Below, in pieces: positions 37,202-45,952 of a stretch of DNA of 64,000 nt. The stretch is taken from assembly GCF_001278035.1 (NCBI RefSeq), contig NZ_CP009452.1:4311501-4375500 (forward strand), read 5' to 3'. A program made the translations under genes and the position numbers. Position 1 is the stretch's first letter; every line of letters starts with the position of its first letter. The notes beneath the pieces are model-generated. The model ran no database searches. It saw only the letters and a program-made list of their open reading frames with translations, and had not been told where the DNA came from. Source of the stretch: Sphingopyxis sp. 113P3. GTDB lineage: Bacteria; Pseudomonadota; Alphaproteobacteria; Sphingomonadales; Sphingomonadaceae.

Positions 37202-37531
37202 TCAGGCTTCGAAGCGATAGTCCCACTGGCCAGCGTTGCCGGCCACCCCTCGCCAGAGGTGATCAGATTGCCTTCGGGGCCGCGGACCCGGAATTCCCGC
37301 TGGCCATAATGCTGCTCGCGAGGCGAGCCCCAACGCTCGGCAGGAAGTTCGCGAAGCCGGGGTTCCGGTTCGGCACAGAGCGCATGGCCCCCCACATCGA
37401 CATAGGCATGGCCGCCTACGCTCTCATGAACGGTGAAACCCTGCGTATCGCGAAAAAACGGCCAGCAGAGGCTTCATCGCGGCGACACCAAGAAAAGGTG
37501 TCACCTGAATGAAGGCCGGGTCGCAGGACAT
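37202..37531 (-). pseudogene. VOC/glyoxalase-fold protein gene with two compensating frameshifts
   Basis: A small vicinal-oxygen-chelate (bleomycin-resistance/glyoxalase-like) protein can be read only across two frame changes. The first part starts at ATG 37531 ([21 protein letters not shown]). The middle continues in another frame as GHAYVDVGGHALCAEPEPRL...YGQREFRVRGPEGNLIT. The end returns to the first frame as GNAGQWDYRFEA and the stop at 37202. One base too many in the A-run 37453-37458 and one too few in the C-run 37246-37249 would restore a single 109-residue frame. It starts at the prs stop (TGATG). Either genuine decay or two homopolymer sequence errors. Confidence 0.75.
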
Positions 37532-38466
37532 CAGTCGAACAGCGAGGAGACGCTTGTTTCGTCGGCGATGCGTTTGATGGCTTCGCCAAGCAGCGGCGCG
37601 ACGGTCAGTGCGCGAACCTTTTTGCTGTCGTTCACTGCGTCGGTGGGCTGGATCGAGTCGGTGATGACCAGCTCGGTCAGCTCGCTTGCATCGACGCGCG
37701 CGACCGCGCCGCCCGACAGGACGCCGTGCGTGCAATAGGCGACGACGCCCTCTGCGCCCGCGGCTCTGAGTGCGGCCGCGGCGTTGCAGAGTGTTCCCGC
37801 CGAATCGACGATGTCGTCGATCAATATGCAGAAGCGCCCCGCGACGTCGCCGATGATGTTCATCACTTCCGACTCGCCCGCGCGCTCGCGCCGCTTGTCG
37901 ACGATTGCGAGCGGGGCGTTGTCGAGGCGCTTGGCGAGCGCGCGCGCGCGCACCACGCCGCCCACGTCCGGCGACACGACCATCAGATTCTTGCCACCGA
38001 AGCGCGCCTGAATGTCGGCGCTCATCACCGGCGCGGCATAGAGATTGTCGGTCGGAATGTCGAAAAAGCCCTGGATCTGCCCGGCGTGGAGGTCGATGGC
38101 GAGGACGCGGTCGGCGCCCGAGGTGGTGATGAGGTTCGCGACCAGCTTCGCCGAAATCGGGGTGCGCGGGCCGGGTTTCCGGTCCTGGCGGGCATAGCCA
38201 AAATAGGGAATGACTGCCGTGATTCGCTTGGCCGAGGCGCGTCGCAGCGCGTCGGTCAGGATCAGCAGCTCCATCAAATTGTCGTTCGCCGGGAAGTTGG
38301 TGGGCTGGACGATGAACACATCCTGGCCGCGGACATTCTCGTGTATCTCGACGAAGACTTCCTCGTCAGCAAAGCGGCGCACGCTGGTATCGGTCAGCGG
38401 TAGCTCGAGATAATCGGCGATCGCACGGGCCAGCGGCAGGTTGCTGTTGCCGGAGATGAGTTTCAT
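37531..38466 (-). CDS. prs: Ribose-phosphate pyrophosphokinase
   Basis: Makes PRPP from ribose 5-phosphate and ATP for nucleotide, histidine, tryptophan and NAD synthesis. 311 residues: [20 protein letters not shown], the ATP-contacting [52 protein letters not shown], the PRPP loop near [14 protein letters not shown] and [11 protein letters not shown]. The stop codon overlaps the VOC gene's ATG. Divergent from nadE, which also belongs to NAD metabolism, across a 181-bp gap that probably holds both promoters. Confidence 0.96.
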   Translation of the reverse strand: MKLISGNSNLPLARAIADYLELPLTDTSVRRFADEEVFVEIHENVRGQDVFIVQPTNFPANDNLMELLILTDALRRASAKRITAVIPYFGYARQDRKPGPRTPISAKLVANLITTSGADRVLAIDLHAGQIQGFFDIPTDNLYAAPVMSADIQARFGGKNLMVVSPDVGGVVRARALAKRLDNAPLAIVDKRRERAGESEVMNIIGDVAGRFCILIDDIVDSAGTLCNAAAALRAAGAEGVVAYCTHGVLSGGAVARVDASELTELVITDSIQPTDAVNDSKKVRALTVAPLLGEAIKRIADETSVSSLFD

Positions 38467-38647
38467 GGGGTGCGAAGCCCTTTCGCGCGGGGTGGGATTG
38501 CGGGTCCCCTTAACCAGCAGGCGGGCGAAGGGGAAGGGGTTAAAGTGTCGCGGCGCCCGGCGCCGCCGCCGAGGGACGATCAGGGCCGAGGCCGGGGACG
38601 CTTCTCTTCGGTTGAACGGGTGGGGCGGTTGCGCCTACACCCTCGGC

Positions 38648-40309
38648 ATGACAACCGAGCTCTCCATCGTTCTGTCCCAGATGACCCAGATCGTCGGCGA
38701 CCTTGCCGCCAATGCCGCCGCGATGCGCGCAGTGCGCGCGCGGCATAAGGAGGCCGACCTTATTGTCTTTCCCGAACTGCAGCTTGTTGGCTATCCGCCC
38801 GAGGACCTGGTGCTGAAGCCCGCGCTCGCGGAGCGGGCCGGGGCGATGCTCACCGACCTCGCGGCCGATACCACCGGCGGCGGCCCGGCGATGCTCGTAG
38901 GCTCAGTCGAGCGCGACGACGAGGGGCGGCTCTACAATATTGTTGCCCTGCTCGATGAGGGCCGCGTCGTCGCGACGCGGCGCAAGCATGAGCTTCCGAA
39001 CTACGGGACCTTTGACGAAAAGCGCGTCTTTGCTCCCGGTCCGCTCCCCGAGATTGTTGAATGGCGCGGGGTGAAGCTTGGCCTGCCGATCTGCGAGGAC
39101 GGCTGGTTTCCGGCCGTTTGCGGCCACCTCGCGGCGCAGGGCGCGGAGCTTCTGATATCGGTCAACGGCAGCCCCTATGAGATCGACAAGGACGACCGGC
39201 GGCTCAGCCAGGTCTTCGGTGCGCGAGTCGCCGAAACCCGGCTGCCCCTCATTTTTCTCAACCGCATCGGCGGACAGGATGAGCTGGTGTTCGACGGTTG
39301 CTCCTTCATCCTCAATGCCGACGGACGCCCCGCGCACCGGCTTGTGGACTGGGAGGAGGAGGAGCGCGTCACCCGCTGGACAAAGAGCAGGACCGGCTGG
39401 ACCTGCGAGGCCGGTACGATTGCCGAGTGGGAGGCGCACCCCGCCGACATCTACAGCGCAATGGTCCTCAGTTTGCGCGACTATGTCGAGCGCAACCGTT
39501 TCCCGGGCGTCGTGCTGGGACTTTCGGGCGGAATCGACTCAGCGCTCTGCGCCGCCATTGCCGCCGATGCGCTCGGTCCCGACAAGGTCTGGAGCGTAAT
39601 GCTGCCCAGCCGCTTTACCAGTCAGGCGAGCCTTGAGGATGCGGTCGCCTGCGCGGCGATGATCGGCTGCCGCCTCGATACGATCCCGATCGTCGATGCG
39701 ATCGATGCGTTCGACGCGATGCTGAGCGGCACCTTTGCCGGCCGCACCGCCGACACTACCGAGGAAAATATCCAGTCACGCATCCGCGGCGTCACCTTGA
39801 TGGCCCTCAGCAACAAATTCGGCCCGATGCTGCTCACCACCGGCAACAAGAGCGAGATGAGCGTCGGCTATGCGACCATCTATGGCGACATGGCGGGCGG
39901 CTACAATCCGCTGAAGGACGCCTACAAGACAACCGTCTTTGCGGTCGCGAAATGGCGTAACGCGAATCTCCCGCGTCTATCGCGCAACCCCGTGACGCCG
40001 GTGATGCCCGATTCCATCATCAGCAAGCCGCCCAGTGCCGAGCTTCGCCCCGACCAGAAGGACGAGGACAGCCTGCCACCCTATGCCGATCTGGACCGGA
40101 TGCTCCACATGCTCGTCGAAGAGGAAGCGAGCGTCGACGATGTGGTCGAACGCTATGGTTTCGAGCGCGACGCGGTGGCGCGGATCGAGCGGCTGCTGAT
40201 GATCGCTGAATATAAGCGCCGCCAGGCGCCGCCGGGTGTCAAGCTGTCGACCCGCAACTTCGGGCGCGATCGCCGCTATCCGATCAGTCACGGATTCCGG
40301 ACGGGCTGA
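38648..40309 (+). CDS. nadE: Glutamine-dependent NAD+ synthetase
   Basis: Final step of NAD synthesis: amidates nicotinic acid adenine dinucleotide using glutamine. 553 residues with two domains. The N-terminal nitrilase-like glutaminase has the Glu43-Lys113-Cys149 triad (FPELQLVGYP, RRKHELPNYG, LPICEDGW). The C-terminal synthetase has the P-loop LSGGIDSAL (292-300), the TTGNKSE segment and the GGYNPLKD segment. Start ATG at 38648 matches family N-termini. gltX follows after 35 bp. Confidence 0.95.
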   Translation: MTTELSIVLSQMTQIVGDLAANAAAMRAVRARHKEADLIVFPELQLVGYPPEDLVLKPALAERAGAMLTDLAADTTGGGPAMLVGSVERDDEGRLYNIVALLDEGRVVATRRKHELPNYGTFDEKRVFAPGPLPEIVEWRGVKLGLPICEDGWFPAVCGHLAAQGAELLISVNGSPYEIDKDDRRLSQVFGARVAETRLPLIFLNRIGGQDELVFDGCSFILNADGRPAHRLVDWEEEERVTRWTKSRTGWTCEAGTIAEWEAHPADIYSAMVLSLRDYVERNRFPGVVLGLSGGIDSALCAAIAADALGPDKVWSVMLPSRFTSQASLEDAVACAAMIGCRLDTIPIVDAIDAFDAMLSGTFAGRTADTTEENIQSRIRGVTLMALSNKFGPMLLTTGNKSEMSVGYATIYGDMAGGYNPLKDAYKTTVFAVAKWRNANLPRLSRNPVTPVMPDSIISKPPSAELRPDQKDEDSLPPYADLDRMLHMLVEEEASVDDVVERYGFERDAVARIERLLMIAEYKRRQAPPGVKLSTRNFGRDRRYPISHGFRTG

Positions 40310-40344
40310 CTCGCCTTCACGGCGAATCGGGCTATAGGCGCGCC

Positions 40345-41655
40345 ATGACCGTCACCACCCGCTTCGCCCCCTCGCCGACCGGCCACCTCCACGTCGGCAA
40401 TGTTCGCACCGCGCTTCACAACTGGATGTGGGCGCGCAAGCATGGAGGGCGCTTTCTGCTCCGCATCGACGACACCGATCTTGAGCGGTCGAAGGAGGAA
40501 TATGTCGAAGGCATTCGCGCCGACCTCGCGTGGCTGGGTCTCGATGTCGACGGCGAGGAGCGCCAGTCGGAACGCTTCCCTCTTTATGAGGCCGAATTTG
40601 AGAAGCTGAGGTCGGCAGGACGCGTCTATGCCTGCTACGAGACCCCCGAGGAGCTGGAAATCCGCCGCAAAATCCTCCTCTCCCGGGGCTTGCCGCCGGT
40701 CTATGAGCGCAAGCCCGAGGACCCGCCGGTGCCCGAGGGCGTCGCACCGCACTGGCGCTTCCGGCTCGACCATGACGCGCCGATCGAATGGACCGATCTG
40801 GTTCGCGGGCCGCAGCATTTCGACCCGAAGACGCTCTCCGATCCCGTGGTGCGGCGCGCCGACGGCAGCTGGCTCTATCTCCTCCCCAGCGTCATTGATG
40901 ATATCGCGATGGGGGTCAGCCACGTCGTGCGCGGTGAGGACCATGTTTCAAACACCGCGGCGCAAATCCAGATGTTCGCCGCGCTGGGCGCCGAGCCCCC
41001 TCATTTTGCGCACGAGGCGCTGCTCGTCGGCACCGAGGGCAAACTGTCGAAGCGGCTTGGCGCGCTTGGCATGGGACAACTGCGCGACGCGGGGATTGAG
41101 CCGATCGCACTCGAAGCACTGCTGGCGCGGCTCGGGACAAGCGATCCGGTCGAGCCGGTGACAAGCCTCGCTCCGCTGATCGCGGGCATCGATTTCGCGC
41201 GTTTCGGGCGCGCGCCCGCGCGTTTCGACGAGACCGAGCTTGCGCTGCTCAACCAGAAGATCCTCCATCACACTGAGTATCACGCGGTTGCGCAGCGGCT
41301 GCCTGCGGCGATCGGCGAAGCCCGCTGGAACGCGATCCGCCCGAACCTGATGACCGTCGCTGAGGCGGCGGACTGGGCCGCCATTTTCGACGGGCCCCTC
41401 GCGCCGCCTGAACCCGATTCCGCGGATCGGCCCGTGCTCGCCGCCGCGGCCGCGGTGGTGGATTCGCTGGACTGGTCCGCCGATCCCTGGGGCGCGCTGA
41501 CCGACGCCGTGAAAGCGGCGACGGGGGCAAATGGCCGGGCCTTGTTCCTCCCGCTCCGCCGTGCGCTCACCGGGCGCGACCACGGCCCGGACATGCGCGA
41601 ACTGCTTCCGCTCATCGCGAAAGGGGAAGCCGCCGCGCGCCTCTCCGCCGTTTGA
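40345..41655 (+). CDS. gltX: Glutamate--tRNA ligase
   Basis: Class I synthetase, 436 residues, with HIGH as HVGN (16-19) and KMSKS as KLSKR (233-237), plus the family core FAPSPTGHLHVGNVRTALHNW. Alphaproteobacteria often carry two GltX copies; this one is the shorter type, which may charge tRNA-Gln with Glu (inference). The C-terminal anticodon-binding domain is present but compact. Likely co-transcribed with nadE. Confidence 0.93.
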   Translation: MTVTTRFAPSPTGHLHVGNVRTALHNWMWARKHGGRFLLRIDDTDLERSKEEYVEGIRADLAWLGLDVDGEERQSERFPLYEAEFEKLRSAGRVYACYETPEELEIRRKILLSRGLPPVYERKPEDPPVPEGVAPHWRFRLDHDAPIEWTDLVRGPQHFDPKTLSDPVVRRADGSWLYLLPSVIDDIAMGVSHVVRGEDHVSNTAAQIQMFAALGAEPPHFAHEALLVGTEGKLSKRLGALGMGQLRDAGIEPIALEALLARLGTSDPVEPVTSLAPLIAGIDFARFGRAPARFDETELALLNQKILHHTEYHAVAQRLPAAIGEARWNAIRPNLMTVAEAADWAAIFDGPLAPPEPDSADRPVLAAAAAVVDSLDWSADPWGALTDAVKAATGANGRALFLPLRRALTGRDHGPDMRELLPLIAKGEAAARLSAV

Positions 41656-41727
41656 CCTCGACCGGCTCCCTCCCGATGCGGACTCGGGGGCTCTTCAAGA
41701 ATGACGTTTCGTGGTGCCTGTCTCCGA

Positions 41728-41758
41728 TTGACAGGCTGAGTGATGTTATACTATCACA
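41728..41758 (+). promoter_or_regulatory. Promoter with Zur-like palindrome upstream of the TonB gene
   Basis: GTGAT (41740-41744) and ATCAC (41753-41757) form an inverted repeat inside ATGTTATACTATCACA, which resembles Zur boxes (ATGTTAT-nn-TATAACA) with one half weakened. TTGACA (41728-41733) lies just upstream as a -35, with TATCAC (41752-41757) as a possible -10 at 18 bases. Metal-dependent control of the TonB protein is a tentative inference. Confidence 0.4.
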
Positions 41759-41848
41759 AGAACGGGATCCTTCTGACATTGCGCGGTACGTTCGCTGACT
41801 TGCGCACACCAGCATTGATCGGGGGGCCACAGGCTGAGGAGAGAGGCC

Positions 41849-42553
41849 ATGACGCTGATACCCCTGATTTCCGCCCTCACCGTCAAACCCGAGCGGGCGT
41901 TCGCCGGCGCTACTGGCTATGACCCCGGCGCGGTGCACCGACCGATCGCGGCGGCATTTGCGATCGGCCTTCCGGCCGCGCTCGTGGTCGCCGTGGCGCT
42001 ATCGCCAATGATCGTCGAACCCGCACCGGTGATCGCCCCGATTGAGGGGACGCTGATCGAACTCCCTCCGCCGCCCGCGCCGCCGCCCGATCCGAAACCC
42101 GAGATCAAGGCGCAGCCGAAAAGCGCGCAGGCGACGGAAACCGTTGATACCCTCGTCAAGCTGCCCACGGCTTCGGACAATAGCGTGATCAAAGGGCCTC
42201 CGGCGCTAGACCCGGCGCCGTTGCCTCTACCCGGTCCCGTCGATCTTGATCCCGCCCCGCCCAAACTCGTCCTGGCAGAGGTAGACCCTCGCTTTGCCGG
42301 GCAGTTCCAGCCCGAGTATCCGCTTCGCGAACAGCGCGCAGGGGTGGAAGGCAGCGTTACCTTGCGCGTGCTGATCGGGACGGACGGGCGCGTGAAGGCA
42401 GTTGAGCTGGTGCGCGCCGATCAACCTGCCTTTTTCGAGGCTGCAAAGAAGCGCGCGCTGTCCAAATGGCGCTTCCGGCCCGCGACGCGTGGTGGCACGC
42501 CCGAGGAAAGCTGGAAGGAAATGACCGTTCGCTTCCAGATCCGGAACGGATGA
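41849..42553 (+). CDS. Energy transducer TonB
   Basis: 234-residue TonB-like protein that couples the proton motive force to outer-membrane receptors. Cytoplasmic N-terminus, one transmembrane helix (about 33-52), a proline-rich periplasmic spacer (about 56-135, [14 protein letters not shown] and similar), and a C-terminal TonB domain (about 145-234) containing [29 protein letters not shown] and KWRFRPA. ATG at 41849. No exbB or exbD adjoins it. A Zur-like palindrome lies about 90 bp upstream. Confidence 0.88.
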   Translation: MTLIPLISALTVKPERAFAGATGYDPGAVHRPIAAAFAIGLPAALVVAVALSPMIVEPAPVIAPIEGTLIELPPPPAPPPDPKPEIKAQPKSAQATETVDTLVKLPTASDNSVIKGPPALDPAPLPLPGPVDLDPAPPKLVLAEVDPRFAGQFQPEYPLREQRAGVEGSVTLRVLIGTDGRVKAVELVRADQPAFFEAAKKRALSKWRFRPATRGGTPEESWKEMTVRFQIRNG

Positions 42554-42761
42554 AATTGCGGCCGGACGAAGGGGCCTTGGCGCCTTTCGTCCGCTGCTTT
42601 TGCTTGACAGAGCCCGCGAATCCCGCCAATGGCGCGCGGATAAATGGGGGCGGCGCCCAGAGCGCGGCCCTCTTGTTTTTCACACCGACCGCCGGGGCCA
42701 CCAGTCCCGCCGCATCGGCCGGACGCCCGGCAGATGTGCCAATATTTCGAGGAACAGGGCC

Positions 42762-42929
42762 ATGGCCAAGCCGACGACCGTCAAGATCAAGCTGGTGAGC
42801 ACCGCCGATACGGGCTTCTTCTATGTGACCAAGAAGAATCCCCGCACGATGACCGAGAAGATGTCGGTGCGCAAATATGACCCGCGTGCCCGCAAGCACG
42901 TCGAGTTCAAGGAAGCCAAGATCAAGTGA
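42762..42929 (+). CDS. rpmG: 50S ribosomal protein L33
   Basis: 55-residue ribosomal protein ([29 protein letters not shown]). No zinc CxxC motifs, so the C-minus form. The ATG at 42762 follows GAGGAACAGGGC. Two GC hairpins follow it. Confidence 0.96.
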   Translation: MAKPTTVKIKLVSTADTGFFYVTKKNPRTMTEKMSVRKYDPRARKHVEFKEAKIK

Positions 42930-42938
42930 TGCTGGCCT

Positions 42939-43019
42939 CCGCGCGGCTCTGCCCGCGCGGATAGATGCACTATCCCGCTTCGAACCGGGTTCAGAAGGGC
43001 GGCCGCGTGCCGCCCTTTT
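42939..43019 (+). terminator. Hairpin and intrinsic terminator after rpmG
   Basis: CCGCGCGG (42939-42946) pairs with CCGCGCGG (42953-42960) just after the rpmG stop. Further on, AAGGGCGG (42995-43002) pairs with CCGCCCTT (43010-43017), followed by TTTTC. The second is a standard intrinsic terminator. Confidence 0.75.
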
Positions 43020-43117
43020 CATGTGCGCGATATGAATGTGGGCTATGACGTCCGGCGGCGGGCGTTAGTGTGTCGCCGCTCGTGGGGGAGTGGGTCGAGC
43101 CCGCCTTTGACCCGCGC

Positions 43118-43780
43118 CTACGCCCGCGTACCGAAAAGCGCGGTTCCCACGCGGATGTGCGTCGCACCCAGCATCACCGCGGTTTCGTAATCGCCGCTCA
43201 TGCCCATCGAGCGGAGGGGAAGGCTGTGGCGTTCCGCCAGTTCGTCGAGCAGGGCGAAATAGGGCGCAGGTTCGACGCGGGCAGGGGGGATCGCCATCAG
43301 TCCGTCGATCGTCAGTCCCGACGCCTTAGCTTCGGCGAGCAGGCCGGGCAGGTCCTCAACCGCGCAGCCGCCCTTTTGTGCCTCGGCGCCGACATTGACC
43401 TGCACGAACAACTGCGGCTGTCGACCTGCCTTGGCGCATGCCTTGCCGAGGGCCTGGACAAGCGAGGAGCGATCGACCGAATGGATGGCGTCGAACAGCG
43501 CCACCGCGTCCTCGGCCTTGTTCGACTGAAGCTGACCGATCAGATGGAGCGTGATGTCAGGCGTCTCGGCGCGCAGCGCGGGCCATTTGGCGGCCGCCTC
43601 TTGCACGCGATTCTCCCCGAAGTGCCGCTGCCCCGCGGCGATCAGCGGGCGGATCGCCCCGGCATCGTGCGTTTTCGACACCGCGATCAGGCATATGTCG
43701 TCCGCGTGCCGCTGCGCCCGTTTCGCCGCTCCGGCTATCGCCGTCTGCACCAGGGCCAGCCTGTCCGCCGCGTTGCTCAT
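43118..43780 (-). CDS. YggS-family PLP-binding protein
   Basis: Single-domain fold III alanine racemase-like protein that binds PLP and maintains B6 and amino-acid balance; no catalytic reaction is established for the family. 220 residues with the PLP lysine in LIAVSKTHDAGAI, FGENRVQEA, LIGQLQSNKAE and the C-terminal SMGMSGDYETAVMLGATHIRVGTALFG. The gene is divergent from the ThiE-like gene, another vitamin-related protein. Confidence 0.93.
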   Translation of the reverse strand: MSNAADRLALVQTAIAGAAKRAQRHADDICLIAVSKTHDAGAIRPLIAAGQRHFGENRVQEAAAKWPALRAETPDITLHLIGQLQSNKAEDAVALFDAIHSVDRSSLVQALGKACAKAGRQPQLFVQVNVGAEAQKGGCAVEDLPGLLAEAKASGLTIDGLMAIPPARVEPAPYFALLDELAERHSLPLRSMGMSGDYETAVMLGATHIRVGTALFGTRA

Positions 43781-43839
43781 CCCGCCTCCTGTTCCGCGCG
43801 CCCGTTGCGCGCCGTGGCCCCGCGCCTATAGAAAGCGCG

Positions 43840-44466
43840 ATGACCCGACACCAGCCCCCGCTGCCCATGCTCTGGTTGCTGAGCGACGAACGCATGGGGG
43901 TGCCCCTCGCGCGGCTGGCCGTCGAGCTGCCGCCAGGCAGCGGCATCGTCCTGCGTCACGACACACTGCCCGACGCCGAGCGCTGGCGCCTGCTGCGGCG
44001 GCTGAAACGTATCGCGGCGGGGCGCAGACTCGTCGTCATCCTCGCGGGAACGCCTGCGCGCGCCCAGCGCTGGGGCGCCGACGGTGTTCATCTGCGCCAG
44101 CATCAGGTGGCGCAGGCGCGTGCGGCCCGCCGAGCAAACCTGCTGTTGACCATGCCGGTCCATGACGCTGCCGAAGCAGGGGCTGCGCGCCGCGCCGCCG
44201 CACGGGCCGTCTTCATTTCTCCGCTTCATCCGACGCGGTCGCATCCCGGCGCCCCGGCGCTGGGGACCGCTGCCTGGCTCGGGCTTGCACGGCGAGCGAG
44301 TAGTCAGGCGATTGCGCTCGGCGGGATGACACCGGCCCGCGCGCGTGCGCTGCGCCTGCAAAGCGCAAGCAGCCAAATCCAGCCTGGCTGGGCGGCGATT
44401 GACGCGTGGGTGGAAAAGGCGGCGCAGCGCCGGAAACGTCAGAAGCGGAACTGCGTTCCAACATAG
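43840..44466 (+). CDS. ThiE/TenI-like protein
   Basis: 208 residues resembling thiamine phosphate synthase (TIM barrel): LWLLSDERMG at the start, ADGVHLRQHQ, ARAVFISPLHPTRSHPG, and the IALGGMTPARARAL phosphate-binding loop. Some canonical ThiE phosphate and pyrophosphate motifs are weak, so it may be a TenI-like paralogue rather than the true synthase. The 3' end overlaps the convergent outer-membrane-protein gene by 28 bp. Confidence 0.75.
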   Translation: MTRHQPPLPMLWLLSDERMGVPLARLAVELPPGSGIVLRHDTLPDAERWRLLRRLKRIAAGRRLVVILAGTPARAQRWGADGVHLRQHQVAQARAARRANLLLTMPVHDAAEAGAARRAAARAVFISPLHPTRSHPGAPALGTAAWLGLARRASSQAIALGGMTPARARALRLQSASSQIQPGWAAIDAWVEKAAQRRKRQKRNCVPT

Positions 44467-45152
44467 ACCGCCTGACTGTCGCGCCGGGCGTCGGTCAGCG
44501 GTTCGAGGCGGTCGTCGGCCTTGTAGCGGACGCCGGCAGTGACATCGAGGTTGCGCGTGATCCGGTAGCTGCTGACGACGTCGACGGACTGCGTTTCACC
44601 CGGCGCGGTCACTCGGTCGGTGGCACCCGCGGGGTCGCTCGTCCGATTGATCATGCGCGTGGCAAAACGCGACTTGCGTTCGGCCTGCTCGGGCGCACGC
44701 GCCACCGGAAGGTTGCGAAGGTCGGTACCGCGCGGCAGCTGCGGCGTTACGAATTTCTCGAACCCGACCGAGGCACCGAGGTCATAGGCAACCGGTGCGA
44801 TCGCGACTGGTGCCGTACGTCCCTTGGCGAGCGCGGCGGTGCGCGCGGCGCTCGACGCGTCATCGCGGGCGCGAATCACCACGGTGATCGCGCGGTTCTT
44901 GCGGCTTTCATCGGTGACGGCGGGCGTGAAGTTGAAATTGCGGCGGGCCGCTTCGGAAACCTTGGCGTAGCGTGCAATCAACCGCGGGTCGCCGGCTGCA
45001 GGCGTGAATTCGCCCAGCAAAGTCTCGGAAATCGACAATTTTCGGATGCTGTCGGCGCGCGTCATCGCGGCAAGTGCAGGAGGCAGCGCAAGCGAAAGCC
45101 CCGCCGCAACGACGAGACCCCCTTGCCAAAAATGTCGCGGCGCTCGCGCCAT
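44439..45152 (-). CDS. Putative small outer-membrane/periplasmic protein
   Basis: 237 residues with a signal peptide ending near PPALAAM. The mature part is Ala/Arg-rich. The C-terminal third alternates in the manner of beta-strands (SVDVVSSYRITRNLDVTAGVRYKADDRLEPLTD) and ends in YVGTQFRF, a C-terminal Phe signature of outer-membrane barrels, but at this length a full barrel would be small. Function unknown. The 288-bp upstream gap, shared with the divergent DUF3576 gene, contains no recognisable gene. Confidence 0.7.
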   Translation of the reverse strand: MARAPRHFWQGGLVVAAGLSLALPPALAAMTRADSIRKLSISETLLGEFTPAAGDPRLIARYAKVSEAARRNFNFTPAVTDESRKNRAITVVIRARDDASSAARTAALAKGRTAPVAIAPVAYDLGASVGFEKFVTPQLPRGTDLRNLPVARAPEQAERKSRFATRMINRTSDPAGATDRVTAPGETQSVDVVSSYRITRNLDVTAGVRYKADDRLEPLTDARRDSQAVYVGTQFRF

Positions 45153-45440
45153 CTCTCTGCGACTCCAACCCCAATTCCATCGATAGATAGGCGGCCTTGC
45201 TCAACAATTCCAGTGATTCGCGACTCTTTGTTGTCGCCGTTCCGATTTTTGCCCTGGTTGTTGCGCGATGACCACAGTCGGCGCATTTTTCGAACCTGAC
45301 CCTGACTGCAGCCTGAACCGCGACGAACGGGAAATTGCCGCGCTTGCCGGACGGCGGCAAGGGCGATAGAGACGCTCCCAAATCCGCAGCAACGCGGCCG
45401 GGTTCGCCCGCATCCCGCGTCCAAGATAAGGTGTTTCGGC

Positions 45441-45902
45441 ATGTCTCAGCTTTCCGCCCTCGCCGCGCTCGGTCGCCGTCCCGCCACCATCGCGCTGCTC
45501 GGGCTCGCGGCGCTCGGCCTCACGGGCTGCGGCGGCAAGGAACGGCCGCGCGCCGATCTCGCCGCGTCGCAGGTCACGACCATCGGCGTGAACAGCTATT
45601 TGTGGCGCGCCTCGCTCGATGCGCTCTCGTTCATGCCGCTGCTCCAGGCCGATTCGTCGGGCGGGGTCATCATCACCGACTGGTATGCAAACCCGCAGAA
45701 CCCGAACGAGCGGATGAAGGTGACGGTATCGATTCTCGACCGCGACCTGCGCGCAGATGCGCTGCGCGTCGCAGCCTCGCGGCAGGTCACGCAGGGCGGC
45801 ACATGGGTCGATGCACCGGTCGAAGCGGCGACGGTGCAGAAGCTCGAGGAAGTCATCCTCACCCGCGCCCGCGATCTGCGTCGTTCGGCCATCGAGGGCT
45901 AA
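45441..45902 (+). CDS. DUF3576-domain lipoprotein
   Basis: 153-residue predicted lipoprotein: signal segment TIALLGLAALGLTGC with the lipobox Cys at about 30. It is followed by the DUF3576 domain, whose VNSYLWRASLDALSFMPLLQADSSGGVIITDWYANP stretch is characteristic. Function unknown. In alphaproteobacteria it commonly precedes leuS and lptE, as here, so an envelope role linked to LPS assembly is plausible but unproven. Confidence 0.85.
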   Translation: MSQLSALAALGRRPATIALLGLAALGLTGCGGKERPRADLAASQVTTIGVNSYLWRASLDALSFMPLLQADSSGGVIITDWYANPQNPNERMKVTVSILDRDLRADALRVAASRQVTQGGTWVDAPVEAATVQKLEEVILTRARDLRRSAIEG

Positions 45903-45952
45903 TCTTGCGGCGCGCCTGCGCCGCCCTATGACGATAACGGGGTAAGACAGAA

